From Trichobilharzia szidati (lineage: Eukaryota; Platyhelminthes; Trematoda; Strigeidida; Schistosomatidae): DNA of 64,000 bases. The stretch covers positions 36,652,804 to 36,716,803 of the forward strand of contig OX235277.1 of the NCBI GenBank assembly GCA_944472155.2. The letters are read 5' to 3'. Below, piece by piece: positions 21,651 through 34,000 of the stretch. Made by a program: the position numbers and the translations under genes. The stretch's first letter is position 1. Every line of letters starts with the position of its first letter. The notes beneath the pieces were generated by a model. That model saw only the letters and a list, made by a program, of their open reading frames with translations. It searched no databases and had not been told where the DNA came from.

Positions 21651-21962
21651 GTGAGAAATAGTCGACTGGTCGAAAGCGATTTTGAGATAAGTGCATACAA
21701 ACCGCGATTCACTGTCTATAGCCCACAGGTGTACACGTTTAATCCTATGGGCATTAAGTACATTAGAATGGAGGGCAACAACCATGAAGAACGTCTAGCT
21801 GTTTTCCTCCTAGAAATATATTTGGAGTGTATTGTTGCACAAGGCATCTTAACACCTAAGTGGTTGGATTCTGTTGCACCGGAAACAGTAAAAATACTAT
21901 TAGTTCAAAATATTTGCCGTTTGAATCCGTTGTCTCTGGGTAGTATTGGGCTTTCGTGTTAA
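21651..21962 (+). other. Unidentified ORF, 103 codons
   Basis: An open frame with unusually normal composition (VYSPQVYTFNPMGIKYIRM, ERLAVFLLEIYLECI). It is flanked by weaker frames in the same direction (22502-22750 with YKGLYGLCSIIKNITAGS; 22872-23066). I do not recognise a family. It could be a remnant of a transposon ORF or of a host gene. Codons are interrupted between the pieces. Confidence 0.3.
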
Positions 21963-23809
21963 CCACTTTGATATATCTTATACGAATTGACTGAAAGCAT
22001 GAGGATTGGCTTCTCTTGGAAAGGTGTTTCCGACAGTGTAGGTGACAAAACAGCCGGCATTACTCGAAGATGCATTTCGTAATGTTCTAGAAAAACCAAC
22101 CATTTTCAGTACAACTAGCTTCGAAAGTGTGACGAAAAACTGGAAAACTTATGATCTGCCCTATTTGTATGCATTCTTGCACTCACATTTGGTGTATTCA
22201 TGAAACAATGAGGGATCCGGAATTTTCTCGTTGAGTTGTAATCAAATTTTGAGGGTTACACATGACCAGCTAATTCATTATTCTAATTGCAGTGGTTTTG
22301 CTAGCTATCTAACGATGGCCGGTTGTACTTTCATAGGTTCTATGAGTCTGAACATGTATTGGGGGGTATCTAGGCTAATTATATTGTACACCAACGTACT
22401 GTCTATTTGGCCAGTTCTCCAGATTTAGGAGTCGTGATTCAACAAAGTTACCGCAGTAACTGCTGTCATCCTTCCCTCAAACTAGTTTCAGTCAGCACTT
22501 AGTGCGGAAATCAGTACCTAATCCAATGACAGTTGCATACTTAATGTTGCAACCAAGAAATCTCCTGTTTAAAGCTAATAGGGATAATTTATTCGCAAAA
22601 CCTTATACGAAATGCTTCCAGACAGAAGCCGAAATATATAAAGGACTATATGGATTGTGTAGTATTATAAAGAATATTACTGCTGGCAGTCAACTGCCTC
22701 CTTCCTTACTTCGAATCGGAAGGGTTGTTGTTCTGTCCGGTAAACTTTGATTTTTGATAAGTCACTTGAGTTTCAGTCACACAATGATTTAAGAAATTCA
22801 TTTGTTTACGACTTAGTGTCTGGCAATTTAATCAAGGCCACAACAGCGATGTTTAGAGCTCCATAGATCTAATGGCGCAGGGAACGGGAAAGAGGATCTT
22901 ACCTGCCAGTCTTCAAATTCAGAAGTTGGCAGCAGATATCAATAATGTGGTCAGCTACGTCTACTTAGTAATTCATCATGTCATGAATACTACGGTGGTA
23001 ATGTCAGAGTTTTCATCAAAACCCATTGCAGTCTGTCAGCAAGGCACAGTAGAAGTGCTAGTGTGAAAGTTGGTTATTAATCTGCCGTTAGCATTCCCTG
23101 TAACTTCACATTTTCTTTTGTGTCCCAGTCACAACACCAAAATGATATATTTATTTAATTTTTTCGGGTTTAAATTGTTTTATGGCCAACATATTCCATT
23201 TTATTCCTACTTCACCGCCCTTTATCATACGAGATGATTTGTTTAGAAGGATGTGAACTTCTTCCCTAGAAATGTGACTGTGTTAACGTGGACCAAGCTT
23301 CAAACCAATCCAGGTTCCACAAACTTCCGGGTGTTCAGGGACTGCAGGAGGTGAGTAAATGTAATGATAACTGTTGGTCCCAATGAAAGCTAGAAACTTT
23401 TCATTTGGCATCAAAGAGCGAGCTCATAAAAGGCAATTTCGTTCACACTAGCTGTTTAATGTATTGGATATTGAAATACCTACGTACTAAATATGACTCC
23501 TTTCGGTACCACTGTTCTTCTTGTTTATGAAAGGTTAGCGCTTTTAACTTATCTTCAGTTTTCCACCGACCTGAAAATCTACTTTCTCATCTTTAATCGC
23601 AAAAACCGGTGTTCCGCCGGTTAGATAAAGCTTTCGGCTAAATATGCTGCTTCTCTGAACCATTAAAATGGGTGCGAAGTTAACTAGTTAACTCAGCTGA
23701 GCTATACGACACTTAGTCATGAAGTTCTTAAGGTTTAAACAGACGTATGACGTAACAGTACAACTAATTTATGGTGTGGTTTTTAACTAGTATGCGTCTG
23801 GAAACTGTC
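21963..23809. other. Intergenic, possible decayed coding remnants
   Basis: Contains the two short frames noted with the 21651 ORF and no identified repeat. Confidence 0.35.
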
Positions 23810-23916
23810 TATCCCAGCTAGCATTGACTTTGGGCGCACTGCAGAATGTTTGGGGCAGGGTTAGGGCATTGTCCCACGTTCGGCAGTGCACCCAAAGAAA
23901 ATATTAGCTGGGGATA
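23810..23916. repeat. Imperfect foldback (inverted repeat)
   Basis: Arms 23810-23846 (tatcccagctag...gcactgcagaa) and 23879-23916 (ttcggcagtgca...gctggggata) are about 85% complementary, with a 32-nt loop that itself contains gggca/tgtccc pairing. Outer ends are TA. Resembles a small MITE or a hairpin RNA. Confidence 0.75.
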
Positions 23917-25504
23917 TTGCACAGCATTGGGTGCATCAATGAAATATATCGATATTGTATGACAAACGGTTGTTGGAAGAAGTCATTCGCATTAATGTTC
24001 ATCCTAAATTCTATGTTGTATTCACTAATTTAGGTTATGAATCCAGGTCTATTGAAAAATAAGAATTAATTACTGTTTGTTTGAATTTCAGTCTTTGCTT
24101 ACTAACATTAACAGTGGTTTCATTTCATTTGTTGGCGGTTTTAGATGTATCAGGAATTTTTCCTCGCAATAGATTTGTCTTAAATATCGCTGTACAGCCT
24201 GCTTAATAATGAAATGACTGAAATGCAGATAACGTCTCATTTGGCGTGTTTAGGACTCAAATGAAAAGCAGAAAACTGAAGATAATTTAATGGCTATTAC
24301 TGTGTGACATTATTTATCAAGTGTTCTAAGCAGCGAATATTGTAAACTAAGTTCTGCATATCGTAAATGACCTCAAATACGTGTAAGAAGTTAAGCAATC
24401 TTACTTTTGCGCTTTGAGTTGCTATTAATTTAGGCATTGGGGTCAAATGATTTTGCTTAGTTCAGATATGAAACATTCTTCCAACGGAACATTAAGTTGA
24501 GTCATCTCATGTGAGATTTTCGGATTTATTTTGTTTTTCTACAAGCACATACTAGTGAGCTGAAGATTTTCCTTTCCGATGGTCTCTTGAATATTACCTT
24601 ACAAATTCTAAAAGAAATAGTAGTGAAAACTGTGTAATCATTTTGTTAAATGTGAAATATTTTACACGTATTCATGTTATCGTATCATTCTCGTAAATTT
24701 TATTGAATTTCAAATTGGTAAAAGTAAGTTTAATACTGTAAGAGTCTTACAGTAAGTTGAACTTCGAAATAAGGAAAATTAGTGGGTAAGCAGTCAGTTT
24801 GTTTCGTCATAGGATATAAATAGGGAGTTATCTAGAGTATGTGTACTCGTGATTGTCATCTGGATGACTTTCCAGTTAATAATTTGAAAGGTAAACTTCA
24901 GTTTCATGTGCCCTCACAGATTCTTAATAATTTTATACTATGTCCTCTCTTTATTCTACAATCTGAACAGCCTTGACAATTTCAAATATCTTGGAGGCAT
25001 TCCATCTCTCGACAATTACTTTTGCTTTCATCAAAAACAGATTTATCGACCGACTGGCTCCCCGTAGGCTTTCGCTCCCTAGGGTATTCCGTCTTCAGAT
25101 TGAGAAGACTTCTGAATTCAAGTGAAAGATAAGCTTATTCTTTCTGTACCCTTAAGTTTCAGTGGCGATGGTCGTCTTTTACAAGGTAGAGCTGTTGGTC
25201 GTCGCCCGAATTCCCTTCTTCTGGGCTTAGGATCAGTTAGCGAACCGGGTGGGGTTAGTTAACCATCTCCCGAAATGGCCATTAGTAAGCAAAAAGTAGA
25301 GCTTATCTCTCCACTGTCCCATGCTCTTGTGAGTACACACTGGGTACTTCTAGAAGTATTTTTGTCCAAAAATTCGTATTTTTGTTATCTACTTCTAACC
25401 TTTAGTTCAGAATTACTCTAAACATTTTTGTTTATGGCCATCAAACAATACACTCGACCTACAAACCAATTTACATTCAAGTTTTTTTAACTGTTAGCTC
25501 GCAG
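23917..25504. other. Intergenic, no recognised feature
   Basis: AT-rich, no coding signal or known repeat seen. Confidence 0.4.
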
Positions 25505-25701
25505 GAATTTGATCGATCATGAAATGACGTCGTTTAGAAAACCACTGAAGAACGCAGAATACTAAACAGTTGCTTCGTATTCAGCATACACTCATGGCCC
25601 AGGAAATCATACCGAAGACGTTCTGGTTTCGAGAGGAGACCATTTAGCCACTGACAGAGAGAATCCATTGACCTCGTGCTGCTGAAATGTCCCACTCTAG
25701 G
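25505..25701. mobile_element. SINE-1 remnants at an inverted junction
   Basis: 25505-25675 is a minus SINE-1 piece (aaaccactgaagaacgcaga, ttctggtttcgagaggagac, tttagccactga). 25676-25701 is the 5' half of a plus-strand hammerhead-like motif (GTGCTG, CTGAAATG, TCCC); its 3' half resumes at 27653 beyond the RTE-A insertion. Confidence 0.6.
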
Positions 25702-27652
25702 AAACAGGTGGTAAAAGGCAAATGATAACCGAAACAATCTCTGAAAAAAATGGCACCATAATTAGCTCCCAGGATAGACGTCTGGAGCGCTGGAAAGAAC
25801 ACTACGAGGAACAGTTTAATTGGCCCACATCCACACTTAGCCTGCCGGACATCCAACACCGCCCTGGATGGGATATAGACAAAGGTCCTCCGTCCCTAAC
25901 TGAGGTTACTAGAGCAGCCACTAATCTGAAGCAAGGCAAAGCAGCGGGACCTGATGGATTTACTCCAGAGGTATTTAAGTATGGTGGAGACAGTTTACTG
26001 TCTGCGTTAACTGAGGTTCTAGGCAGCGTCTGGGAATCAGAGGAAGTCCCATCGGCTTGGTGTAAGTCACTGATCATCCCGATATACAAGAAGGGAGACA
26101 AGTCTTCTTGTGATAATCACAGAGGCATTAGCTTGACTAATATAGTATCTAAAATCCTAGGCTCAATAATACTGCGTAGACTAAGTGGTGCTCGGGAGTC
26201 ACAAACACGAGAAAACCAGGCAGGTTTTAGGCCAGGTAGAGGGTGTATTGATCATATCTTCACCCTTCGACAGATCCTAGAACATAGGCATTCCTACCGG
26301 CGTCCGACAATCATTATATTTCTTGACCTAAAGGCGGCATTCGATTCTGTCGACCGGGAGGTTCTCTGGCGATGCTTGGCTGTAAAGGGAATGCCGAGAA
26401 AATACATTGCACTGATTAAGGCACTCTACTCGTACTCATGCAGCCAGGTGAGGGCTTATGGCGAGTTGTCATCTGAAGTAATGACGATTAGTGGCGTCCG
26501 TCAAGGATGCCCATTATCCCCATTTCTATTCAACTTCATCATAGACGTACTAATGGACTTAACCCTAACACACTTCAGCGACTCAGGGATTGACTTGCTA
26601 CAAGGGAAGAATCTCGTTGACTTAGAATATGCGGACGATATAGTCCTTCTAGGCGAGGACTCTGACAAAATGTAGAGTCTACTGAACACCTTGAGCTGCA
26701 ATCTAAGAATGTTTGGCATGCGATTCGCCCCTGTAAAATGTAAGATGATACTGCAGGATTGGACTTCACCGACCCCTAGATTAGAAATAGGAAGTGAAGT
26801 GGTAGAGCACGTTGACCGCTTCAATTACTTGGGAAGTACCATCAGCCCCAACGGGTTGATCTCAGACGAAATATCAGCACGAATACAGAGGGCTAGGTTC
26901 GCATACGCCAGTTTACGCCGTCTCTGGCGTAGACGCGATATCCAACTATCGACCAAAGGGCGTGTGTACTGCTCAACAGTCCGCTCCGTCCTCCTTTATG
27001 GCTGTGAGACCTGGCCATTGAGAGTGGAAGACATGAAAAGATTAGCTGTCTTCGATCATAGGTGTCTGCGTTCCATCTCCCGTGTGAAGTGGTATAATAA
27101 GGTGAGCAATATTGAGGTTAGGCGTCGAGTGCTAGGTAAGGGGGGGAAATCAATCGATGAGACTGTGAAATTACATCGACTGAGATGGTTGGGACATGTG
27201 TTACGTATGCCTAGTCATCGCCTTCCTCGACAATGGGCAATGTTAGCTGATATAGGGCCAGGCTGGAAAAGAGCTAGCGGTGGTCAAACGAAAACATGGC
27301 ACCAGTCAATGAAATCTACAACAGTTAGTTTAAGCCAGCCACGTAGGAAGGTGTAGACTTCCTGGTTGGGGTCCTCGGGACGGTAAAAACCAATAGTTGG
27401 AAACAATCGGTGACATGGCTCAAAATCGTTCTCAGTGGCGCAGATGCATCCACTCCTTGTGACTTATGATTTCCGATGAAACTGTTTTGTTCTTCGTTAT
27501 TACTACTCCTTTGTCTCACACCTCTGTTTACTGTCTATATTATGCATTTCTCCTACTTTCTTCTCTTCCTTTGTGTGCTACATGGAGGGTGGCGACTTGA
27601 ACTGCCGCACATATGTGCAAAGTTCTATGTCGAAAACAGACAGACAGACAGA
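25702..27652 (+). mobile_element. RTE-A non-LTR retrotransposon, 5'-truncated, with TSD
   Basis: Bounded by the 11-bp duplication cccactctagg (25691-25701 and 27653-27663). It lacks the endonuclease and begins in the region before the RT. It ends with cttgaactgccgcac, ttctatgtcgaaaa and a (CAGA)n tail. It is the best RTE-A reverse transcriptase in the window and lies only 276 bp upstream of the C7orf25-like start codon. Confidence 0.92.
25722..27356 (+). pseudogene. RTE-A reverse transcriptase ORF with one nonsense codon
   Basis: The RT domain shows AAGPDGFTPEVFKYGGDSLL, SLIIPIYKKGD, NHRGISLTNI, ENQAGFRPGRGCIDHIF, IIIFLDLKAAFDSVDREVL, ISGVRQGCPLSPFLFNFIID and the catalytic LEYADDIVLLGEDSDKM. 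The frame continues past a TAG at 26673-26675 (other copies have CAG, Gln) through RFNYLGSTISPNGLISDEIS, STVRSVLLYGCETW and LRWLGHVLRMPSHRLP to a stop at 27354. The W-rich end seen in other copies lies one base out of frame after that. Schistosome SR2-like RTE elements are the closest family I can name. Confidence 0.88.
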
Positions 27653-27725
27653 CCCACTCTAGGATGGTATAGCTGTCCAGCACTGCCTGATTTTCAATGC
27701 CCCTCTAACTGATGTCAGCTTGTCA
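27653..27725 (+). mobile_element. SINE-1 3' half
   Basis: Continues the motif split by RTE-A: AGGATGGTATAGCTGTC, then CAGCAC (27678-27683), which pairs with GTGCTG at 25676-25681, then ctctaactgatgtcagct. Confidence 0.65.
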
Positions 27726-27927
27726 TGTGAAATGAATAATTGTATGAATTAAAGTAGTTACGTTTTGTTAACTAAATCTAAAAGTACTCCTTAAGTATGT
27801 TCAATTTTTATATTTCATTTACAGGATCTGTTTCTTTCAAATGGATGTTATAGTTCAGTGAATCAGAAAAAGAAATATTTTCCTTCAAATGACTACATTT
27901 TAACGTGTTGCTCTTCCATGTGATATA
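27726..27927. promoter_or_regulatory. 5' flank of the C7orf25-like gene
   Basis: 200 bp of unique AT-rich sequence between the SINE-1 end and the start codon. By position it holds the 5'-UTR and probably the core promoter. No TATA box that I would defend. Confidence 0.35.
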
Positions 27928-28065
27928 ATGACTAAGAAAAGTAGTGCATCAGTTATTCGTGAGCTGAAGGAATTAACTGAACTGATACATACCACTATTC
28001 CTGATGTCCCAGGAAAACATCGTCTAGTGCGAATGTGTCAAAAAGAGATTACACATTTTGAATCT
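27928..28065 (+). CDS. C7orf25: C7orf25-like exon 1
   Basis: ATG at 27928; encodes MTKKSSASVIRELKELTELI and KHRLVRMCQKEITHFES, a helical N-terminus. Donor GTAAGC, phase 0. The length and helix-rich composition match the family N-terminus. It was found by working back from exon 2, as it is too short to stand out as an ORF. Confidence 0.85.
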
Positions 28066-31000
28066 GTAAGCGTTTGTGTTGTGTTTTTGTTATAACTAGT
28101 AGTTATTCTGATTTGTTTTTGAAATTTCTTTTGATACTCACCCTTTTTCTAGCACCAACTTGGTACAGAGTATGTTTAGTTTCGATGAGTTCTGTTGCTT
28201 TCTAACTCGCTTCGACCCATTATGAAGCTTCACTCAGCATCTGCCAGAACAGTATCACTATTATTATTATTAAATCACAAGCCTGTTACATTATTGCCGC
28301 CAAGAGATGCGCCACACACAATCTCATAGTTTCTGCGGAGGCTGGGATACTATTCAGACGGCCAGACCCATGCGGGTGGTTGTCTTGAAGAGCCACCCTC
28401 GTGAAACTTCGACTTGAAGTCCAATCCTCAAAGCAGCAGTCCCATAGTTGATGGTGACGAAAACTGGTCCGTACGCCATTCGATCTGTTTGGATTCTTAA
28501 GCCCACCTACACCACATAGGTTTGGAGTCAGGATTTTCCAGTTCCCCTAGGTAAATCTTCATGTCGACCAGTTCGGTTGCAAGCGCCAAGCGTTCTCATT
28601 AACCCGTTTACTTTTGTGAGGAACACGTAGCGTCGTGAATGCAGTGAATACTTTTACTTTTTTTTACTTTACTTCGGCTATCTCCTACGGGAGGATGAGC
28701 CGGCTTCATGAACATCTCGAATAAGAGAGTTCATGAAGTTTCATGGGAATTTGGTACGAGTGATGTCCCCAGAATCGCTCGGCCTTTTGTTTGAGAGTGC
28801 AGCTCTAGCCTTTACACAACCAAGTGTGACCTACAAGGCAGTAGGAGTGGAGTAGGGAGTCCACTATCCATTGGCAGCCGGTGACCGGAGTTCGGTTCAT
28901 ACGCCTTTTTGAATGGGGCCAGACATCCAGGACATCCAACAAGCCCTTTGTCCATACGTCTGCCGGTGAGCTCCAGTGAGCTTCATACGCCAGTCTTTGG
29001 AGGTTTGGAATCAGGGTTTAGCCATCTCCCCTAGACTGTCATCCAATGGACAGTCAACCCGGTGAAGAACGCCGGGCATCCGCTTTCGCCCTCTCACTTT
29101 GGTGAAAAACACCTCCGCCACGGGAAGGCAGTGAGTAGGACTTCCTCAGGAGAGGCTATGTAAGACGCCCGGTCATATGGGAGCATTTCCAGAGGTGTGC
29201 GGAGGGGTGGCCAGCCCGCAGCGCAAGGCACCCACCCCCGACCATCCTGCAGTGAATAAGACTTATCTGTTGTCAGAGGCTATGAACTCGTGCCCATATG
29301 AGAGAATTTCAAGCGGAAGTCTGAAGTCTACTCACCCTCGGCTGTACTAAGTGAATATCTCACTCTCGAAGGATATTTTAGTAAACGTAAATGTGTATAT
29401 AGCGACAGAGAAGGAATAAAGGTATTGAGCATGTGTTGAAAAAAAAAGTAAATTGAATGCTTCTCAGTTTGCAACGGTGTCATATACTGTTTGCATTAAA
29501 TAGCGTTTTAACTGCATAAAAAGTTTAGAAATTCCTCACTCTACTGGTTATCCGCTTTTTATGGATATTTATACTTTGATTTTATTAAGTCGGAGTAACA
29601 CTTTGATTTTTCCTTCGATTGAAACTAAAAATGGAAAAGTATCTATTGAGAATGTTCTTTAGTTGTACCCAAATGTGTGTTCTGTGAATACCTATAATTC
29701 ATATATCTTCAGCAGCCATGTAAATGAAGTTTTCTCTGGGGTTGATTTCTTCATTAGCTGACATTAGTTAAAGGATTGTTGAAGTGCAAAGAGGGCTAAA
29801 AATCTATTCTGTAGATATACGTCGTCGCAAAGAATTGAGCCATGAATTATCAGGCTTTAGGGCACACAAGATTATAATCCAGTAACTTGGTTCTATCCTG
29901 ACTTCTCATTGACCACTGCGGATCATTATCATTGGTAAGTATTTGTTGCCAATCATTCACGGTGTTTCATTAACGCTTCCACAGATTCATCATAAGGCTT
30001 CTCACCAGCGCTCATAAGTTTCCCTGGACAATTTTCTTCTCACCTGCCAAATTACATCATTTCTGGCGTAGAAGCGATTTCCAACTATCTATCAAAGGAT
30101 GTATGTACTGTGCAGCAGTTCTGTCTTCCCTCTTCTATACCTGTCAGGCATGGCTATTGTTAATGAAAAATATGAAGTGGCTAGCTGTCTTTGACCACGG
30201 ATATTTATGTTTTTGCTCGCGTGTTGCTGTAGTTAGGCGTAAGGGACGGAAGTCAATCGATGAGATTGTGAACCTACATCGATTGAGATAGCTAAGATAC
30301 ACGTTGCTCATAATAGGCTACCACCTTACTCAACAAGCATGAAAACAGTTTTTGAAAATAGCTAGTGATGGTCAAACCAAAATCTGGAATCGATTTATGA
30401 AGTCTTTGAAAATGAGTTTGAGTCTGCATTTTAGGGGGTTGTAGAGTTCTTGGTTGCGGGGCTCGAGATGCTAAGATCCATTGGCTGGGGATTATTAGTG
30501 ATATGGCTCAAAATCGTCTTCAATGGTGCAAAACGCATTCACGTTTTGTTTTTCCGCATGTTACTATTCATTGTTCCTCGCATTTCCGCTCGTTATAGTT
30601 CTGTCGAATTCCTTTTTCCTCGCTTTTCCCTACCTGTGTGTGCTATATGGTGTCTGGCAACTTGAGCTGTCGCACTTCTGTGCAAACTTTCTATGCTAAA
30701 ACTTAGTCAGTCAGTTGGGTGATTTTCTTCTGGAACCTGAATTCGATTATATGTATTTATCAAGTGTTGGTTTACAGGGATTTGATTGGTTACAGAATTG
30801 ATAACGAGTTGACATCATTTAAAAGACGACTGGAAAACCTGGGACTACTGGATATCTGTTTTCTTCTAGTGTGGGACACTTAGTCAGTGCGCGCCCATCG
30901 GGATTCGAACCCAGGACCTTCTTCTCGTAGACGATGAAGCCATTGAGGTCCGATCCAATGACTCGTGAATTCCAGCTTCTAATTCTGATTCACTAGAACG

Positions 31001-34000
31001 CCAGGTGAGAAGTCCTAACTAGTTGGGTTCTACAAGTTAGGTGAGAGAACAATTACTCGCCCGTAACAATGTCTAGCGTTTGCGCTAATTTAAATATCAT
31101 GAATTGGCAGAAGTTGGAATTCGCAAACCATTTGGTCGGGTCCCAGTGACTGAATGATCTACGAGTTCGCTTAGTGACTGGGAGGTCCTGGATTCGAACC
31201 CCATCGGGTGAGTACTCTTGTACTTACTTATTTCTAAAAGTAGCAAGTCTTTTTCCACGAAAAGTGTGTATTCAGTTCCTATTTTTTCTTTTTCAAATAT
31301 CCACTTGTTAGTTGCCTTCTGAATCAGTTGACGATGCAGTTGTCTGTTCAAATCTACCATATTTTAAAGCTATAACAACACTAGCCAATGCTTATGGTAA
31401 TCGTCTTGTTGACTTATTGTGTCGTTATCGATTACCATTGGATTCGATTGACAGTGATACGAAAGAGTCTGGTAATTCAGTGTACTCATCCAATGGAAAT
31501 GATTATTCACGATGTGAAAAACAAGGTGAGATTGATATTGTATGCACATATGTGGCTGTATCGTTTTACTTATTTGACTTTAATTAGCGTGTCACATATA
31601 TGCTCATATTTTTCCTTATCTACTCCATTCTGAGCAAATGAGCAATCTTCACACATACATATAATGACGGGTGGATAGTCTTGCTGTGTGGATAAAAGCT
31701 CCTGTATTACGCGTTAACTAGATTGCACACTGTTGACAGTTACAGGAGTTCCGTGTAAAATGTTCCAGGTCTTGAAGCTATGCCTAAGCTTTTTAATTAC
31801 TACATTGTAGAATACATTAGGCCCGAATAAGAATTAGGTGATGCAGTGAATCGCTGTTGAATGACACTTATAAATTAATAGAAATGAATATACCATCGAA
31901 AGTCCTCACTTATGTTCCAAGTTAAGTCATGAGAAACAGTGTGTGACAGTCAATATGACACCAGATAACTTTTAACAATACTTGTAACATCAGGGGGCCT
32001 ACATTGCCAATATTTTCCAGTATTAACTGTAATACCTTAGTGCTGAGTGATCTCCATCAGGGATGCCTGGTGTTCCCATTTCTGTTTAATTTCATCATAG
32101 ATGTATTATTGGAATGCACACTAACTAACTTTAGCGACTTAGGGATTGACTTGTTACCAGGAAATAGTCTTGTCAACTTAGAGTATGCAAGTGCCATAGT
32201 CGTCCCGGGTGAAGACTATGGTAAAATATTGAGTCTTCTGAATATTCCGAACAAAAATCTTCGAATATTTGGCATGCGATTCGCTCCAGTCAAAGGCGAA
32301 ATGATGCTACTGGACTGAACTGCAGCGACTTACAGAACTGAGATAGAGAGTGGAGTGGTAGTGCGTGTTGATCACTTCACTTATTTGGGAAGTTGCATCA
32401 GCCCTAATGAACTAATTCATGACGAAATCCTAGCAAGGATACGAAAGGCTTGTGTTGCGATTCGCCAACTTACGTCATCTTTGGCACAGTCGTAATATAT
32501 GGCTATCCAATGAAGGATGTGTGTGCTGCGCAGCAGTTCTCCTCGTTCTCATGTATGGCTGTGAGGCATGACCATTAGAAGTGGAAGATATGAAAATGGT
32601 AGACGTCTTTGAACACAGATGTTTGCGTTCTGCCTCCTGTGTTTGTTGGTGAGTATTATTGAGGTAGAGTGCTAGGTAATGGAGGGAAGTCAATCTTTTC
32701 TACGTTCACCTGAAGTCCGATTTTCGCTGCTTCTTCCGCCAGTTTGTTGGTTTTTTCCTGTAAGTCTTCGAGTTCTGTGACATTAGACATAAATCATCCG
32801 CGAAATCCAGATCTACTATAGTCTTATTGGTCCAGTGCATTCCTGTCTTCTCTCTCCCGACAGTCTTCCGCATAATCTCCAGTCCACCGCAGTTAGGAAT
32901 ACCATCGGTGATAGTAAGCAGCCTTGTCTTACTTCTGTATTCACTTTAAAGGCTTCACTGAGTTTCCTGTTCTGGATTACTTGACATGTGGCATTATTTA
33001 AGGGCTGATGATACTGCTTCAGTTGCCAAGGTTGGACTAAATGGACAGGGATTCGAACTTGGGATCCATGTAGCTGAAAGTATGAGCAAGCTGCATCGCC
33101 ATCTCATGTGTTTGAGAGAGAGAGAGTTTGTGGTACTTCTAAACTGTATGTAAGGTGGAGCAGGGTTTCTGTTCTCTAACTCACTTCAGTTATTACAGTT
33201 TAAAAGGGTAAGCAAGCTTATGAACCACAAATCTAAAAAAAAACAGTGTATGACAATAAATATCTCAATGTAAAACTAGTGCAGAATACAAGTAAAACAT
33301 AAATATCATTTAATATGTGTGATGATGATGATGAGAGGATAAGAAAACTGTTTCACTAGGTTTCATAATATCTTAGTCGGTGTGTTTAGTCCATCCTGAA
33401 CATTATTTATTATTTTATTTTATTCTATTCTTTTGCGTTTCGTGTGGAAAATAGGGTCTCAGACTGAAGCTTTGAAGTTTCAGTAGCAGTGGTGTTTAGT
33501 TTTCACGGGGGGGATTTGCTAGTGTAACACCCAACCTTCCCTCGTTACCGGGCCTACCAGCTAAGTGAGGTTTAGCAGTGCGTCGGCCGGGGATTCGGTT
33601 ATGAACTGACAGCTGTTAGAGATAACCACTGGAAACCAGGAAGTGCTCTGCGGCTGTTTCATCCTAGTCTGGGTTGTTTCATTAATGCGCTCTTCTTACA
33701 CCTCATCAGGGATCGAACCCACTGAGTCCCAAACTAGGATGAAACAGCTGTCCAGTACTCCCAGCTGGTTTTCCAATGGTTCTCTAACTAACGTCAGCTC
33801 ATTATGAAATCCTTCAACCAATCAAACAAAATCCTTACAAAACCAACACTTGAAAATAAGTATAAAGCAAATAAATAAATAAAGTTTTAAGTTTGACTGC
33901 GGAGAGAACTGCTAAAAACCAGGATGTACTGGACAGCAGTTGTCTCCTAGTTTTGAACTCTCCAGAAGTACACACCTGCTGGGGTTTGGGCCAGAGACTT

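Noticed and set aside
33003..33025. ctgatgatactgcttcag as a hammerhead core
   Set aside because: No GAAA box or return strand at the right distance.
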